A stretch of 64,000 nt of DNA, from assembly GCA_945957365.1 (NCBI GenBank), contig CAMFKI010000001.1, forward strand, positions 310,001 to 374,000. The letters are read 5' to 3'. Source of the DNA: an uncultured Alphaproteobacteria bacterium. GTDB taxonomy: Bacteria > Pseudomonadota > Alphaproteobacteria > Rhizobiales > Aestuariivirgaceae. This document shows positions 55,665 through 64,000 of this stretch, piece after piece. Under the pieces are notes generated by a model. The model did no database searches and was not told the DNA's origin. It worked only from the letters and a program-made list of their open reading frames with translations. Positions within the stretch are counted from its first letter, which is position 1. Each line of letters opens with the position of its first letter. A program made the translations under genes and the position numbers.

Positions 55665-57200
55665 ATGGCAACCACCCTCATCGACAGGACGAGACCCGGA
55701 ACGGAGCAGCCCCCCAAGGCGGATGCTGCCGGCATGTCCTGCCATGCGGGCAAGGAAGAACTGAGCAAGGCCGCGGCGGCCGCCGGCAAGTCCGAGGTGC
55801 TGGAACAATATGCGCGCGACTATGCGCTGGGCCCGCATGACCAGCCGCAGAGCATGTGCCCGGCCTTCGGGTCCTTGCGCGTCGGACTGCGCATGCGCCG
55901 CACCGCGACAATCCTTTCGGGTTCGGCCTGCTGCGTCTATGGCCTGACCTTCACCTCGCATTTCTACGGCGCGCGCCGCAGCGTGGGCTATGTTCCGTTC
56001 AATTCCGAGACCCTGGTGACGGGCAAGCTGTTCGAGGACATCCGCGAGGCGGTGTTCAATCTCGCGAAGCCCGAGGACTACGACACCATCGTCATCACCA
56101 ATCTCTGCGTCCCCACCGCATCCGGCGTTCCGCTGCAGCTGCTGCCGAAGGAGATCAACGGGGTGCGCATCATCGGCATCGACGTGCCGGGCTTCGGCGT
56201 TCCTACCCATGCTGAGGCGAAGGACGTGCTGTCCGGCGCCATGCTCCGCTACGCCGCCGAGGAAATCCGCCAGGGGTCCGTGGCCGCGCCGCGCACCGCG
56301 CGCGGTGCCCTGCCTTCCATCACGCTGCTCGGCGAGATGTTCCCCGTCGACCCCGTCTCCATCGGCCGCATGCTGGAGCCGATGGGCCTTGCCGCCGGCC
56401 CGGTCGTTCCGGTGCGCGAATGGCGCGAGCTGTTCTCGGCCTTCGACTGCGCCGCCGTGGCCGCGATCCACCCCTTCTACACGGCCTCGATCCGCGAGTT
56501 CGAAACGGCGGGCCGCGCCGTGGTCGGCTCCGCCCCCGTGGGCCATGACGGCACGGCGGCCTGGCTTCAGGCCATCGGCGATGCCTGCAACGTGGCGCCG
56601 GCCAAGGTGGCAGCTGCGCAGAACGCCATCCTCCCCGCCATCAGGGGCGCGCTTGCCGCGAAGCCGATCAAGGGCCGCATCACGGTGTCGGGCTATGAGG
56701 GCTCCGAGCTTCTCGTCGCCCGCCTGCTGATCGAGAGCGGCGCGGAGGTGCCATACGTCGGCACCGCCTGCCCGCGCACCCGCTGGTCCGATGCCGACCG
56801 CGAATGGCTGGAAGCGCGCGGCGTCACCGTGCAGTTCCGCGCCTCGCTGGAACAGGACATCGCGGCGATGAGGGATGCCAAGCCGGACCTTGCCATCGGC
56901 ACCACGCCGGTGGTGCAGAAGGCCAAGTCGATGTCGATCCCGGCGCTCTACTTCACCAACCTGATTTCGGCCCGGCCGCTGATGGGCCCGGCCGGCGCGG
57001 GCTCGCTGGCCCAGGTGATCAATGCGGCGCTCGCCAACAAGGCCCGTTTCGACACGATGACCGATTTCTTCGCGGGCGTGGGCGACGGCCATACCTCCGG
57101 CGTGTGGGAGGACACCCCCGTCGACCGCCCCGAGTTCCGCAAGAAATATGCCGGCATGCTGGCGGCCAAGGCCAAGGCGGAAGAGGCGGTGGGGACATGA
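55665..57200 (+). CDS. bchY: Chlorophyllide a reductase subunit Y
   Basis: 511 residues. NifD-like. Cysteines for the shared cluster: QSMCPAFGSLRVGLRM (~62-77), ILSGSACCVYGLTFTSHFYG (~83-102) and NLCVPTASGVPLQLLP. The remainder (GFGVPTHAEAKDVL, LLGEMFPVDPVSIGRMLEPM) matches BchY. With BchZ it forms the catalytic part of chlorophyllide oxidoreductase. The stop overlaps an ATG that opens a 59-codon frame through the repeat before bchZ. Confidence 0.96.
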   Translation: MATTLIDRTRPGTEQPPKADAAGMSCHAGKEELSKAAAAAGKSEVLEQYARDYALGPHDQPQSMCPAFGSLRVGLRMRRTATILSGSACCVYGLTFTSHFYGARRSVGYVPFNSETLVTGKLFEDIREAVFNLAKPEDYDTIVITNLCVPTASGVPLQLLPKEINGVRIIGIDVPGFGVPTHAEAKDVLSGAMLRYAAEEIRQGSVAAPRTARGALPSITLLGEMFPVDPVSIGRMLEPMGLAAGPVVPVREWRELFSAFDCAAVAAIHPFYTASIREFETAGRAVVGSAPVGHDGTAAWLQAIGDACNVAPAKVAAAQNAILPAIRGALAAKPIKGRITVSGYEGSELLVARLLIESGAEVPYVGTACPRTRWSDADREWLEARGVTVQFRASLEQDIAAMRDAKPDLAIGTTPVVQKAKSMSIPALYFTNLISARPLMGPAGAGSLAQVINAALANKARFDTMTDFFAGVGDGHTSGVWEDTPVDRPEFRKKYAGMLAAKAKAEEAVGT

Positions 57201-57376
57201 CACCGCGCACGCTGATGCAGCCCTCATCCGCCCTGTCGGGCACCTTCTCCCATCCCTTCGGGACGGGCGAAGGACTCGCGGCGCCATCGCCTTCTCCCGT
57301 TGCGCAGCAATGGGAGAAGGTGGCCGACAGGCCGGATGAGGGCTCTTCAAAAGCACGGGGTAACTCATGTTCGTGA
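57197..57376 (+). other. 59-codon relay reading frame bridging bchY and bchZ
   Basis: The ATG at 57197 overlaps the bchY stop (ATGA). The frame runs through the whole family A repeat without a stop and ends 10 nt after the bchZ ATG begins. The peptide (MTPRTLMQPSSALSGTFSHP...) is repeat-derived and looks non-functional. Its likely value is to carry ribosomes across the insertion. Confidence 0.5.
57222..57342. repeat. Family A palindromic repeat inserted between bchY and bchZ
   Basis: CCCTCATCCG left, CGGATGAGGG right, 121 bp, with the inner hairpin GCCTTCTCCC/GGGAGAAGG. Same length as the copy at 4267. It ends 24 nt before the bchZ start; bchY and bchZ are usually adjacent or overlapping. 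Confidence 0.88.
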
Positions 57377-58809
57377 TCGATCATGACCGCGCCGGGGGCT
57401 ACTGGGGCTCCGTCTATGTGTTCACCGCCATCAAGGGCCTGCAGGTGATCATCGACGGCCCGGTGGGCTGCGAGAACCTGCCGGTCACCTCGGTGCTGCA
57501 TTACACCGATGCGCTGCCGCCGCATGAGCTGCCCATCGTCGTCACCGGCCTCTCCGAGGAGGAACTTGGCCAGCACGGCACCGAGGGCGCGATGCGCCGC
57601 GCCCACAAGACGCTGGACCCGACCATGCCGAGCGTGGTGGTGACGGGCTCCATCGCCGAGATGATCGGCGGCGGCGTCACCCCCCAGGGCACCGGCATCC
57701 AGCGCTTCCTGCCGCGCACCATCGACGAGGACCAGTGGCAATCCGCCGACCGCGCGCTGAACTGGCTGTGGACGGAATTCGGCATCAAGAAGAAGCAGGT
57801 GCCTTCCGCCAAGCCGCGCAAGGAGGGTGAGAAGCCCCGCGTCAACATCATCGGCACCATCTACGGCACCTTCAATTCGGCTTCCGACCTCGCCGAGATC
57901 CGCCGCCTCGTCGAGGGCATCGGTGCCGAGGTGAACATGGCCTTCCCGCTTGGCAGCCATCTGGCCGATGTGCCGAAGCTCGCCAATGCCGAGGCCAATA
58001 TCTGCATGTACCGTGAGTTCGGCCGCAAGCTGTGCGAGGCCCTCGACCGGCCCTACCTGCAGGCGCCCATCGGGCTGCACTCGACGACGAAATTCCTGCG
58101 CAAGCTGGGCGAGATCCTGGGCCTCGACCCAGAGCCCTTCATCGCGCGCGAGAAGCACACGACGATCAAGCCGCTGTGGGACCTGTGGCGCTCGGTGACG
58201 CAGGACTTCTTCGGCACCGCCAGCTTCGGCGTCGTCGCGTCGGAAACCTATGCCCGCGGGCTGGAGAACTTCCTCGGCGAGGAGATGGGGCTTCCCTGCA
58301 ACTTCGCGGTCTCGCGCAAGGCCGGCGAAAAGACCGACAACCAGTCGATCCGCACGCTGATCCGGGAGAAGACGCCCCTCATCCTGTTCGGCAGCTACAA
58401 CGAGCGCATGTACCTGGCGGAAGCCGGCGGCCGCGGCATGTATATCCCCGCCTCCTTCCCCGGCGCGATCATCCGCCGCCACCCGGGCACGCCCTTCATG
58501 GGCTACGCGGGTGCGACCTACCTCATCCAGGAGGTCTGCAACGCGCTGTTCGACGCGCTGTTCAACATCCTGCCGCTCGGCCCCGACATGGACAAGGTCG
58601 AGGCGACGCCGGCGCGGCGCGAGCAGGAGATCGCCTGGGACGCCGACGCCAGGACCTTCCTTGACGAATGGCTGGAGCGCCAGCCGGTGCTCGTCAGGAT
58701 TTCCGCGGCCAAGCGCCTGCGCGACGGGGCCGAGGCCCAGGCGCGCAAGGCAGGTTCGGCGCGCGTCGGGGAAGCCGACGTGCGCAACGCAACTCGGGAG
58801 CTCGCATGA
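57367..58809 (+). CDS. bchZ: Chlorophyllide a reductase subunit Z
   Basis: 480 residues starting [20 protein letters not shown], the conserved N-terminus, so the start is secure. NifK-like, with cluster cysteine in [20 protein letters not shown] (~31-50) and a conserved C-terminal block [20 protein letters not shown]. It is the partner of BchY. The C-terminal tail is charged and may hold the puf promoter region, as in Rhodobacter, but no site was recognised. pufQ starts 45 nt later. Confidence 0.96.
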   Translation: MFVIDHDRAGGYWGSVYVFTAIKGLQVIIDGPVGCENLPVTSVLHYTDALPPHELPIVVTGLSEEELGQHGTEGAMRRAHKTLDPTMPSVVVTGSIAEMIGGGVTPQGTGIQRFLPRTIDEDQWQSADRALNWLWTEFGIKKKQVPSAKPRKEGEKPRVNIIGTIYGTFNSASDLAEIRRLVEGIGAEVNMAFPLGSHLADVPKLANAEANICMYREFGRKLCEALDRPYLQAPIGLHSTTKFLRKLGEILGLDPEPFIAREKHTTIKPLWDLWRSVTQDFFGTASFGVVASETYARGLENFLGEEMGLPCNFAVSRKAGEKTDNQSIRTLIREKTPLILFGSYNERMYLAEAGGRGMYIPASFPGAIIRRHPGTPFMGYAGATYLIQEVCNALFDALFNILPLGPDMDKVEATPARREQEIAWDADARTFLDEWLERQPVLVRISAAKRLRDGAEAQARKAGSARVGEADVRNATRELA

Positions 58810-58854
58810 TGGCCTGCTCTCACCTCATTCCATCTGACATCGGGAGATAACGGC

Positions 58855-59070
58855 ATGTCGATGATCAACGCCCACCGCCAGGAAGACTCGAAGCTCGAAT
58901 TCAGCCTGCTGATGTGGCTGGCCTTCGGGGTGTTCTTCGTGGCGATCGCCGCCACCCGCCTCGTTCCGCGCAGCGTTCGTCCGCGCGTCGGCGGCCATGA
59001 TGACGGAAAGTCGATCTTCGCCGCGGCCAAGGCGGCGACCTACAACTCCATTCCCTTCGCCTTCATGTGA
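58855..59070 (+). CDS. pufQ: PufQ-like protein
   Basis: 71 residues with CGGGAGATAA upstream. One membrane helix (EFSLLMWLAFGVFFVAIAAT, ~15-34), a basic loop after it and a C-terminal amphipathic stretch (AAKAATYNSIPFAFM). Sequence identity to known PufQ is low by eye, but size, topology and place between bchZ and pufB fit. PufQ is proposed to carry bacteriochlorophyll intermediates. Confidence 0.78.
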   Translation: MSMINAHRQEDSKLEFSLLMWLAFGVFFVAIAATRLVPRSVRPRVGGHDDGKSIFAAAKAATYNSIPFAFM

Positions 59071-59087
59071 AGGGTTTCCCATTCGCG

Positions 59088-59103
59088 CCATCCCTCGGGA
59101 TGG
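59088..59103 (+). promoter_or_regulatory. Hairpin between pufQ and pufB
   Basis: CCATCCC-TC-GGGATGG, a 7-bp perfect stem, followed by a second small stem GTCCC (59142-59146)/GGGAC (59155-59159) before the pufB ribosome-binding site. Likely mRNA processing or stability elements of the puf transcript. Confidence 0.5.
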
Positions 59104-59178
59104 TGCGGGTAGCCGGGCCGCGCGGTCACTCAGCGGCGACGGTCCCTCGCAAGGGGGACTTCATGACGGAGGTCAGAA

Positions 59179-59397
59179 ATGGCCGATAACAGAGGGTCGA
59201 GCCCGTCGGGCCTGACCGAAGCCGAAGCCAAGGAGTTCCACTCGATCTTCATGACGAGCTTCATTGTCTTCACGCTGGTGGCGATCGTCGCTCACTTCCT
59301 GGCGTGGCAATGGCGCCCGTGGATCCCGGGACCCAATGGCTATGCAACCAGCGACCTGAGCCCGCTTCTGCACCAGCTCACGTCGATGTTCACGTAA
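59179..59397 (+). CDS. pufB: Light-harvesting 1 beta chain
   Basis: 72 residues, with GACGGAGG upstream. N-terminal segment [20 protein letters not shown], then the membrane helix with bacteriochlorophyll-ligating H39 ([15 protein letters not shown]). About 20 extra residues follow the usual end ([20 protein letters not shown]), a longer C-terminus than most LH1 beta chains. It pairs with PufA around the reaction centre. Confidence 0.94.
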   Translation: MADNRGSSPSGLTEAEAKEFHSIFMTSFIVFTLVAIVAHFLAWQWRPWIPGPNGYATSDLSPLLHQLTSMFT

Positions 59398-59410
59398 GGG
59401 AGGATCGGAT

Positions 59411-59596
59411 ATGTGGCGCATCTGGCTGTTGTTCGATCCCCGCAGGACGCTCGTCGCGATGGCGACCTTCCTGTTCGTCCTCGCTCTCGTCATCCACTTC
59501 ATCCTGCTGTCCACCGACCGGTTCAACTGGCTCGAGGGCGGCGTGGCGAAGAAGGCCGCGAGCCTGGACGTGACGATCAGCGAGATGGTCGGCTGA
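59411..59596 (+). CDS. pufA: Light-harvesting 1 alpha chain
   Basis: 61 residues beginning [20 protein letters not shown], typical of LH1 alpha. The bacteriochlorophyll ligand is H29 in [19 protein letters not shown]. It lies 13 nt after pufB. Confidence 0.96.
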   Translation: MWRIWLLFDPRRTLVAMATFLFVLALVIHFILLSTDRFNWLEGGVAKKAASLDVTISEMVG

Positions 59597-59618
59597 GGCC
59601 GTCCATTCACGCAGCTCT

Positions 59619-59657
59619 TGTGGACGGGACGCGCCGTCGCGTCGCGTTCCGTCCACA
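59619..59657 (+). promoter_or_regulatory. Stable hairpin between pufA and pufL
   Basis: TGTGGACGGGACGCG pairs with CGCGTTCCGTCCACA (one G-T wobble) around a 9-nt loop. A smaller GCCGGG-CGCC-CCCGGC stem follows at 59675-59690. In Rhodobacter such structures protect the pufBA message from 3' decay and set the LH1 to reaction-centre ratio. Confidence 0.8.
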
Positions 59658-59731
59658 CACCACCTGATCGGAAGGCCGGGCGCCCCCGGCAGTGACAAGA
59701 TCGCCGGCATCGGCCGGCAGGAGTGACCACC

Positions 59732-60568
59732 ATGGCCATGCTGAGCTTCGAGAAGAAATACCGCGTGCGCGGCGGAACGCTGATCGGCGGCGACCTGTTC
59801 GATTTCTGGGTGGGACCCTTCTATGTGGGCTTCTTCGGCGTGCTCACGGCCTTCTTCGCCTCGATCGGCACCGCGCTCATCGTCTATGGCGCGGCGATCG
59901 GCGGAACCTGGAACCTGTGGCAGATCAACATCGCACCCCCCGACCTGAGCTATGGCCTGGCATTGGCACCGCTGAAGCAGGGCGGGCTGTGGCAGATCAT
60001 CACCATCTGCGCCACCGGGGCCTTCGTCTCCTGGGCGCTGCGCGAGGTCGAGATCTGCCGCAAGCTCGGCATCGGGCTCCACGTGCCGGTGGCCTTCGGC
60101 TTCGCCATCTTCGCCTATGTGACGCTGGAGATCATCCGCCCGTTCCTGCTCGGCGCCTGGGGCCATGGCTTCCCCTATGGCATCATCAGCCATCTGGACT
60201 GGGTGTCGAACGTCGGCTACCAATACCTGCATTTCCACTACAATCCCGCCCACATGCTGGCCATCACGCTGTTCTTCACCTGCGCCCTGGCGCTGGCGAT
60301 GCATGGCGGCCTGGTGCTCTCGGCGACCAACCCGCCAAAGGGCGAGGCCGTGAAGACGGCGGAACACGAGAACAGCTTCTTCCGTGACCACATCGGCTAC
60401 TCGATCGGCACGCTGGGCATCCACCGGCTGGGGCTGTTCCTGGCGCTGGGCGCGGTGTTCTTCAGCGCCGTCTGCATCGTGATCTCGGGGCCGTTCTGGA
60501 CCCGCGGCTGGCCCGAATGGTGGAACTGGTGGCTCGATCTGCCGATCTGGTCGGACCCGAGAGGATAA
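59732..60568 (+). CDS. pufL: Photosynthetic reaction centre L subunit
   Basis: 278 residues from the ATG at 59732 ([20 protein letters not shown]), behind GGCAGGAG; a GTG nine nt earlier is less likely. Five membrane helices. Bacteriochlorophyll and iron ligands are in [14 protein letters not shown] and LHRLGLF-like segments ([18 protein letters not shown]). It binds the special pair and quinone QB. Followed by pufM after 6 nt. Confidence 0.97.
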   Translation: MAMLSFEKKYRVRGGTLIGGDLFDFWVGPFYVGFFGVLTAFFASIGTALIVYGAAIGGTWNLWQINIAPPDLSYGLALAPLKQGGLWQIITICATGAFVSWALREVEICRKLGIGLHVPVAFGFAIFAYVTLEIIRPFLLGAWGHGFPYGIISHLDWVSNVGYQYLHFHYNPAHMLAITLFFTCALALAMHGGLVLSATNPPKGEAVKTAEHENSFFRDHIGYSIGTLGIHRLGLFLALGAVFFSAVCIVISGPFWTRGWPEWWNWWLDLPIWSDPRG

Positions 60569-60574
60569 ATCATC

Positions 60575-61543
60575 ATGATCGAATATCAGAACATCTTCAC
60601 CCGCGTTCAGGTCCATGGCCCCGCCGACTACGGCGTGCCGCTGAAGCCCGGCAACTGGCCGCGCGAAAAGGGCATCACCACCAACTGGCTCCTGGGCGTC
60701 ATCGGCGATGCGCAGGTGGGACCGATCTATCTCGGCGCCATCGGCATCATGTCGCTGATCTGCGGCTTCATCGCCATCGAGATCATCGGCCTCAACATGC
60801 TGGCCTCGGTCGACTGGAACCCGATCCAGTTCGTGCGCCAGCTGTTCTGGCTCGGCCTCGAGCCGCCGCCGGCGAAATACGGCCTGTCGCTGGCGCCCTT
60901 GCGCGAGGGCGGCTGGTGGCAGATGGCGGGCTTCTTCCTCACCACCTCGATCCTGCTGTGGTGGCTGAGGACCTACCGCCGCGCCCGCGCGCTCGGCATG
61001 GGCACGCATGTGGCCTGGGCCTTCGCCGCGGCGATCTGGCTCTACCTGGTGCTGGGCTTCATCCGTCCGCTGCTCATGGGCAACTTCTCGGAAGCCGTGC
61101 CCTTCGGCATCTTCCCGCACCTCGACTGGACGGCGGCCTTCTCGATCCGCTACGGCAACCTGTTCTACAACCCCTTCCACATGCTCTCGATCGCCTTCCT
61201 CTACGGCTCGGCGCTGCTCTTCGCCATGCACGGCGCGACCATCCTCGCCGTCTCCCGCCTCGGCGGCGAACGCGAGATCGAGCAGATCATCGACCGCGGC
61301 ACGGCGTCCGAACGCGCGGCCCTGTTCTGGCGCTGGACCATGGGCTTCAACGCCACGATGGAGTCGATCCACCGCTGGGCGTGGTGGATGGCGGTGCTCT
61401 GCCCCCTCGTCGGCGGCATCGGCATCCTCCTGACCGGCACGGTGGTCGACAACTGGTACCTGTGGGCGGTGAAGCATCACGTGGCGCCGATGTATCCCTT
61501 CGACCTGACGGCCCCCATCGGCGACCCGGCGAAGGCGCAATAG
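60575..61543 (+). CDS. pufM: Photosynthetic reaction centre M subunit
   Basis: 322 residues. [20 protein letters not shown] is the typical start. Ligand region [20 protein letters not shown] and [13 protein letters not shown], then [16 protein letters not shown] with the iron-site His. The C-terminal [17 protein letters not shown] is typical of species whose reaction centre binds PufC. It binds QA and half the special pair. Confidence 0.97.
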   Translation: MIEYQNIFTRVQVHGPADYGVPLKPGNWPREKGITTNWLLGVIGDAQVGPIYLGAIGIMSLICGFIAIEIIGLNMLASVDWNPIQFVRQLFWLGLEPPPAKYGLSLAPLREGGWWQMAGFFLTTSILLWWLRTYRRARALGMGTHVAWAFAAAIWLYLVLGFIRPLLMGNFSEAVPFGIFPHLDWTAAFSIRYGNLFYNPFHMLSIAFLYGSALLFAMHGATILAVSRLGGEREIEQIIDRGTASERAALFWRWTMGFNATMESIHRWAWWMAVLCPLVGGIGILLTGTVVDNWYLWAVKHHVAPMYPFDLTAPIGDPAKAQ

Positions 61544-61556
61544 GAGTGATGGCACC

Positions 61557-62615
61557 ATGAAGCTTTCCGCAACCACACTCACCGCCTCGCTGCTGGTCAC
61601 CGTCATCGCCGTGCTGCTCATCATCCCGATGATGCTGCAGTGGGAGCGGCCGCCGATGGACTCGACGCAATGGGGCTCCCGCGGTCTCGGCATGGAGCAC
61701 ATCGTCAATCCGCGCCTCGCCGAGAAGCTGAAGGAGAAGAACGTCCTTCCCACGCCCGACGACCCCGTGCCCAATGACGGCAAGCTGGTGAAGGACGATC
61801 ACGAGAACTACAAGAACGTGCAGGTGCTGGGCGACCTCGACACCGCGCAGTTCAACCGCCTGATGGGCGCCATCACGCTGTGGGTGGCCCCGCAGGACGG
61901 CGACAACGCCGGTTGCGCCTATTGCCACAACACCGACAACATGGCGTCCGACGAGAAATACACCAAGGTCGTGGCGCGGCGCATGCTGCAGATGACCAGG
62001 ACCATCAACTCGACCTACAAGACCCACGTCGCCGAAACCGGCGTCACCTGCTACACCTGCCACCGCGGCATGCCGGTGCCGGCCAACATCTGGTTCACCA
62101 ACCCCGGCCCGAAGCAGGCCGGTGGCTTCGCCGCCAGCCGCCAGGGCCAGAACGTTGCGCATGAGCCGATCCCGGCCTTCGCCGCGCTGCCCTACGATCC
62201 GCTGACCCCGCTGCTCTCGAAGCCCGGCGAGAACATCCGCATCGTCGCCACCACGGCGCTGCCGGAAGGCACGGGCGGCGACGTCCGGAAGACCGAAACC
62301 ACCTATGCGCTGATGATGCACATGTCGACGGCGCTCGGCGTCAACTGCACCTTCTGCCACAACACGCGCGCCTTCTCGAACTGGCAGCAGAGCCGGCCGC
62401 AGCGCGTCACCGCCTGGCACGGCATCCAGATGGTGCGCGACCTCAACGCCAACTACCTGGGCTCGCTCGCCAACGTCTTCCCGCCGAACCGCAAGGGACC
62501 CGACGGCGACGTCGCCAAGCTGGACTGCGCCACTTGCCACCAGGGTGTGAACAAGCCGCTCTATGGCTTCTCCATGGCCAAGAGCTACCCCGAACTCTCG
62601 GTTCCCAATCCATGA
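61557..62615 (+). CDS. pufC: Reaction-centre tetraheme cytochrome c subunit
   Basis: 352 residues with four heme c sites: CAYCH ~120, CYTCH ~165, CTFCH ~264, CATCH ~324. Heme-axial Met candidates lie in the helices before each site (RRMLQMTRTI, LMMHMSTALG). The N-terminus (LLVTVIAVLLIIPMMLQWERPP) is a membrane segment with no lipobox cysteine, so it is probably held by an uncleaved helix rather than as a lipoprotein as in Blastochloris viridis. It re-reduces the special pair from the periplasm. Confidence 0.96.
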   Translation: MKLSATTLTASLLVTVIAVLLIIPMMLQWERPPMDSTQWGSRGLGMEHIVNPRLAEKLKEKNVLPTPDDPVPNDGKLVKDDHENYKNVQVLGDLDTAQFNRLMGAITLWVAPQDGDNAGCAYCHNTDNMASDEKYTKVVARRMLQMTRTINSTYKTHVAETGVTCYTCHRGMPVPANIWFTNPGPKQAGGFAASRQGQNVAHEPIPAFAALPYDPLTPLLSKPGENIRIVATTALPEGTGGDVRKTETTYALMMHMSTALGVNCTFCHNTRAFSNWQQSRPQRVTAWHGIQMVRDLNANYLGSLANVFPPNRKGPDGDVAKLDCATCHQGVNKPLYGFSMAKSYPELSVPNP

Positions 62616-62711
62616 GGACCGCGAGCAACCCGACCCTCGTCGTTGTCGAAACGGCAGGAAACCTGCGTGCAGGTCCAGCACGAAACCAACCTCAGTCTGG
62701 AGGATAGCAGT

Positions 62712-62864
62712 ATGGACGATCCGAACAGGGTGTGGCCCACCGGCCTCACCATCAGGGAATCAGAAGAACTGCATAAGCACGTCATCGATGGCGCGCGGGT
62801 GTTCTTCGTGATCGCCCTGTTCGCTCATCTCTTGGCGTACGTCTACTCGCCGTGGCTGCACTAG
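62712..62864 (+). CDS. pucB: Light-harvesting 2 beta chain
   Basis: 50 residues from the ATG at 62712, with TGGAGGATAG upstream. LH2 rather than LH1 features: [20 protein letters not shown], then B850-ligand H39 in [14 protein letters not shown], ending at the family C-terminus. The gap from pufC carries a small dyad ACCTGC-GT-GCAGGT (62661-62674) but no PpsR box, so puc may be read from the puf transcript. Confidence 0.93.
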   Translation: MDDPNRVWPTGLTIRESEELHKHVIDGARVFFVIALFAHLLAYVYSPWLH

Positions 62865-62876
62865 GAGGGACATGAC

Positions 62877-63158
62877 ATGAACCAAGGTAGAATCTGGTGC
62901 GTGGTCAACCCGACGGTCGGCCTGCCGCTGCTCATCGGCAGCGTGGCGGTGACGTCTCTCGTGGTTCACGCCTCGGTGATGTCGCACACCACCTGGATGT
63001 CGAACTACTGGCAGGGTGCAGCTGCCAAGACGGCCTCGGCCGACACCACCCTCGCTCCGGTGGCATCGAACGTGACCAAGACGGGTGACGGCTATGTCAT
63101 CACCGTCAAGGTGACGCCCGATGGCGCACTCGACGGCTCGAAACTGGCCGCCAAGTAG
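62877..63158 (+). CDS. pucA: Light-harvesting 2 alpha chain with long C-terminal tail
   Basis: 93 residues. [20 protein letters not shown] is the standard LH2 alpha start, B850-ligand H31 is in [10 protein letters not shown], and Y44-W45 (SNYWQG) are the pair that keeps absorption near 850 nm rather than 820 nm. About 46 residues follow the usual end, Ala/Thr/Val-rich, soluble and periplasmic. It lies 12 nt after pucB. Confidence 0.93.
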   Translation: MNQGRIWCVVNPTVGLPLLIGSVAVTSLVVHASVMSHTTWMSNYWQGAAAKTASADTTLAPVASNVTKTGDGYVITVKVTPDGALDGSKLAAK

Positions 63159-63196
63159 CATGGCCCGGCCGTTCCTCACAGGACGGCAACAACAGC

Positions 63197-63237
63197 CCGG
63201 GAGGTGCGCGGACCTCATGGCTCCGCTCTCCTCCCGG
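63197..63237 (+). terminator. Hairpin after pucA
   Basis: CCGGGAGG (63197-63204) pairs with CCTCCCGG (63230-63237), followed by TTT. A competing inner stem GAGGT/ACCTC is present, and CCCCGG-CTT-CCGGGG (63281-63295) lies further on. Probably a partial terminator that lowers pucC relative to pucBA. Confidence 0.6.
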
Positions 63238-63325
63238 TTTCCCACCCCGGCCTCCACGAGGACGGTTTAACGACCCCTTTCCCCGGCTTCCGGGGATAGT
63301 GATCAGGCGGCAGGACGAACCCTCG

Positions 63326-64000
63326 ATGAACCGCATCAGCCAGCGCATGATGAGAGCCTGGGCCGGGCTCGGCACGAAGTATCTGCCTTTCGCGGATGCG
63401 GCGTCCGAAGACGTGCCGCTCGAGCGCCTGCTGCGCCTCTCGCTGTTCCAGGTCTCGGCCGGCATGACGCTGGTGCTGCTGGTCGGCACGCTGAACCGGG
63501 TGATGATCGTCGAACTCGGTGTTCCAGCCTCGCTCGTCGCCGTCATGCTGGCGATGCCGCTGGTCTTCGCTCCCTTCCGCGCGCTCATCGGCTTCAAGTC
63601 GGATACTCACCGGTCGGAGCTGGGCTGGAAGCGCGTGCCCTATTTCTACAAGGGCACCATGGTGCAGTTCGGCGGCCTTGCCATCATGCCATTCGCCCTC
63701 CTCGTGCTGGCGCGCCAGGGCCATGCCGCCGACATTCCGCCCATCGTGGGACAGGTGGCGGCCGGCCTCGCCTTCCTGCTGGTGGGCGCCGGCCTCAACA
63801 CCACCCAGACGGTGGGCCTGGCGCTGGCCACCGACCTGACGCCGCCGGAAAAGCAGCCCAATGTGGTGGGCCTCATGTACGTGGCGCTGCTGGCGGGCTC
63901 GATCGTCAGCGCGCTGATCTTCGGCGCGCTCCTCTACAATTTCACGCCCGGCCGGCTGGTCCAGGTGATCCAGGGGGCGGGCGTCATGACCCTGCTGCTC
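63326..64000 (+). CDS. pucC: LH2 assembly protein PucC (3' partial)
   Basis: 225 codons open to the right edge with no stop, beginning MNRISQRMMRAWAGLGTKYL. It is a BCH/PucC-type major facilitator: LPFADAASEDVPLERLLRLS, LNRVMIVELGVPASLVAVML, FAPFRALIGFKSDTHRSELG and GLALATDLTPPEKQPNVVGL. Family members (PucC, LhaA) assemble antenna complexes, perhaps by moving pigment. Its place right after pucBA favours PucC over LhaA. Confidence 0.92.
   Translation, partial: MNRISQRMMRAWAGLGTKYLPFADAASEDVPLERLLRLSLFQVSAGMTLVLLVGTLNRVMIVELGVPASLVAVMLAMPLVFAPFRALIGFKSDTHRSELGWKRVPYFYKGTMVQFGGLAIMPFALLVLARQGHAADIPPIVGQVAAGLAFLLVGAGLNTTQTVGLALATDLTPPEKQPNVVGLMYVALLAGSIVSALIFGALLYNFTPGRLVQVIQGAGVMTLLL

Overview
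The window is a GC-rich (roughly two-thirds G+C by eye) stretch of an alphaproteobacterial chromosome. It carries most of a photosynthesis gene cluster for a purple bacterium. The organism makes bacteriochlorophyll a (bchXYZ and bchC), uses carotenoids of the spirilloxanthin branch (crtC, crtD, crtF), has a type II reaction centre with LH1 and a tetraheme PufC, and also has an LH2-type antenna. A complete cbb3 oxidase locus, FixK/FnrL-type and PpsR/CrtJ-type operators, and palindromic intergenic repeats common in Hyphomicrobiales/Rhizobiales suggest a phototrophic member of that order. The taxonomic placement is inference.

Layout. 1-6.1 kb holds housekeeping and envelope genes: the 3' end of an autotransporter, tam, a LysR regulator, an L,D-transpeptidase and ettA. 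6.3-10.1 kb holds terC and then a tightly overlapping four-gene minus-strand operon that pairs an Lgt-like membrane enzyme with a Tes-like radical SAM protein. This is the least described module here. 10.1-17.3 kb holds an outer-membrane barrel, a GDP-mannose 3,5-epimerase-like gene, a small heme-copper-oxidase-like protein, a hydantoinase/oxoprolinase and a MaeB-type malic enzyme. 17.5-22.7 kb holds a hypothetical gene and a CrbS/CrbR-like two-component pair (a symporter-histidine kinase fusion and a LuxR-type response regulator). 23.0-31.1 kb is ccoNOQP-ccoGHIS behind a FixK/FNR box. 31.2-38.7 kb is an alpha-2-macroglobulin/pbpC operon. 38.7-42.6 kb holds an AGE-family epimerase, a ferritin-like/ferredoxin/CDGSH fusion and a DUF4202 protein. 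42.7-64 kb is the photosynthesis cluster: bchIDO, crtIB with a 35-codon micro-ORF, crtDC on the minus strand, crtEF, bchCXYZ, pufQBALMC, pucBA and the start of pucC.

How it works together. The ccoNOQP products form the high-affinity terminal oxidase, and ccoGHIS mature it; the upstream box predicts induction at low oxygen. In the photosynthesis cluster, TGT-N12-ACA boxes sit in front of bchI, crtI, crtE/crtD and, as a tandem pair, bchC. This predicts coordinate repression by a PpsR/CrtJ regulator in oxygen. BchI and BchD (with BchH, not seen here) insert magnesium into protoporphyrin. BchXYZ and BchC finish the bacteriochlorin ring. CrtE, B, I, C, D and F make methoxylated carotenoids. The puf/puc genes encode the proteins that bind these pigments. 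The bchFNBHLM, bchP/G and puhA genes expected in such a cluster are not in this window.

The most interesting local oddities are: (1) the Tes-like radical SAM/Lgt-like operon; (2) a 78-bp palindromic repeat that sits in frame between the start codon and the signal peptide of the macroglobulin gene; (3) a 121-bp dispersed repeat between bchY and bchZ that is crossed by a 59-codon relay reading frame; (4) pucBA placed directly behind pufC; (5) a crtC gene with no start codon where one is expected; and (6) a near-perfect palindrome of TTGCA elements beside the PpsR box of bchI. No tRNA, rRNA, CRISPR array or insertion sequence was recognised.
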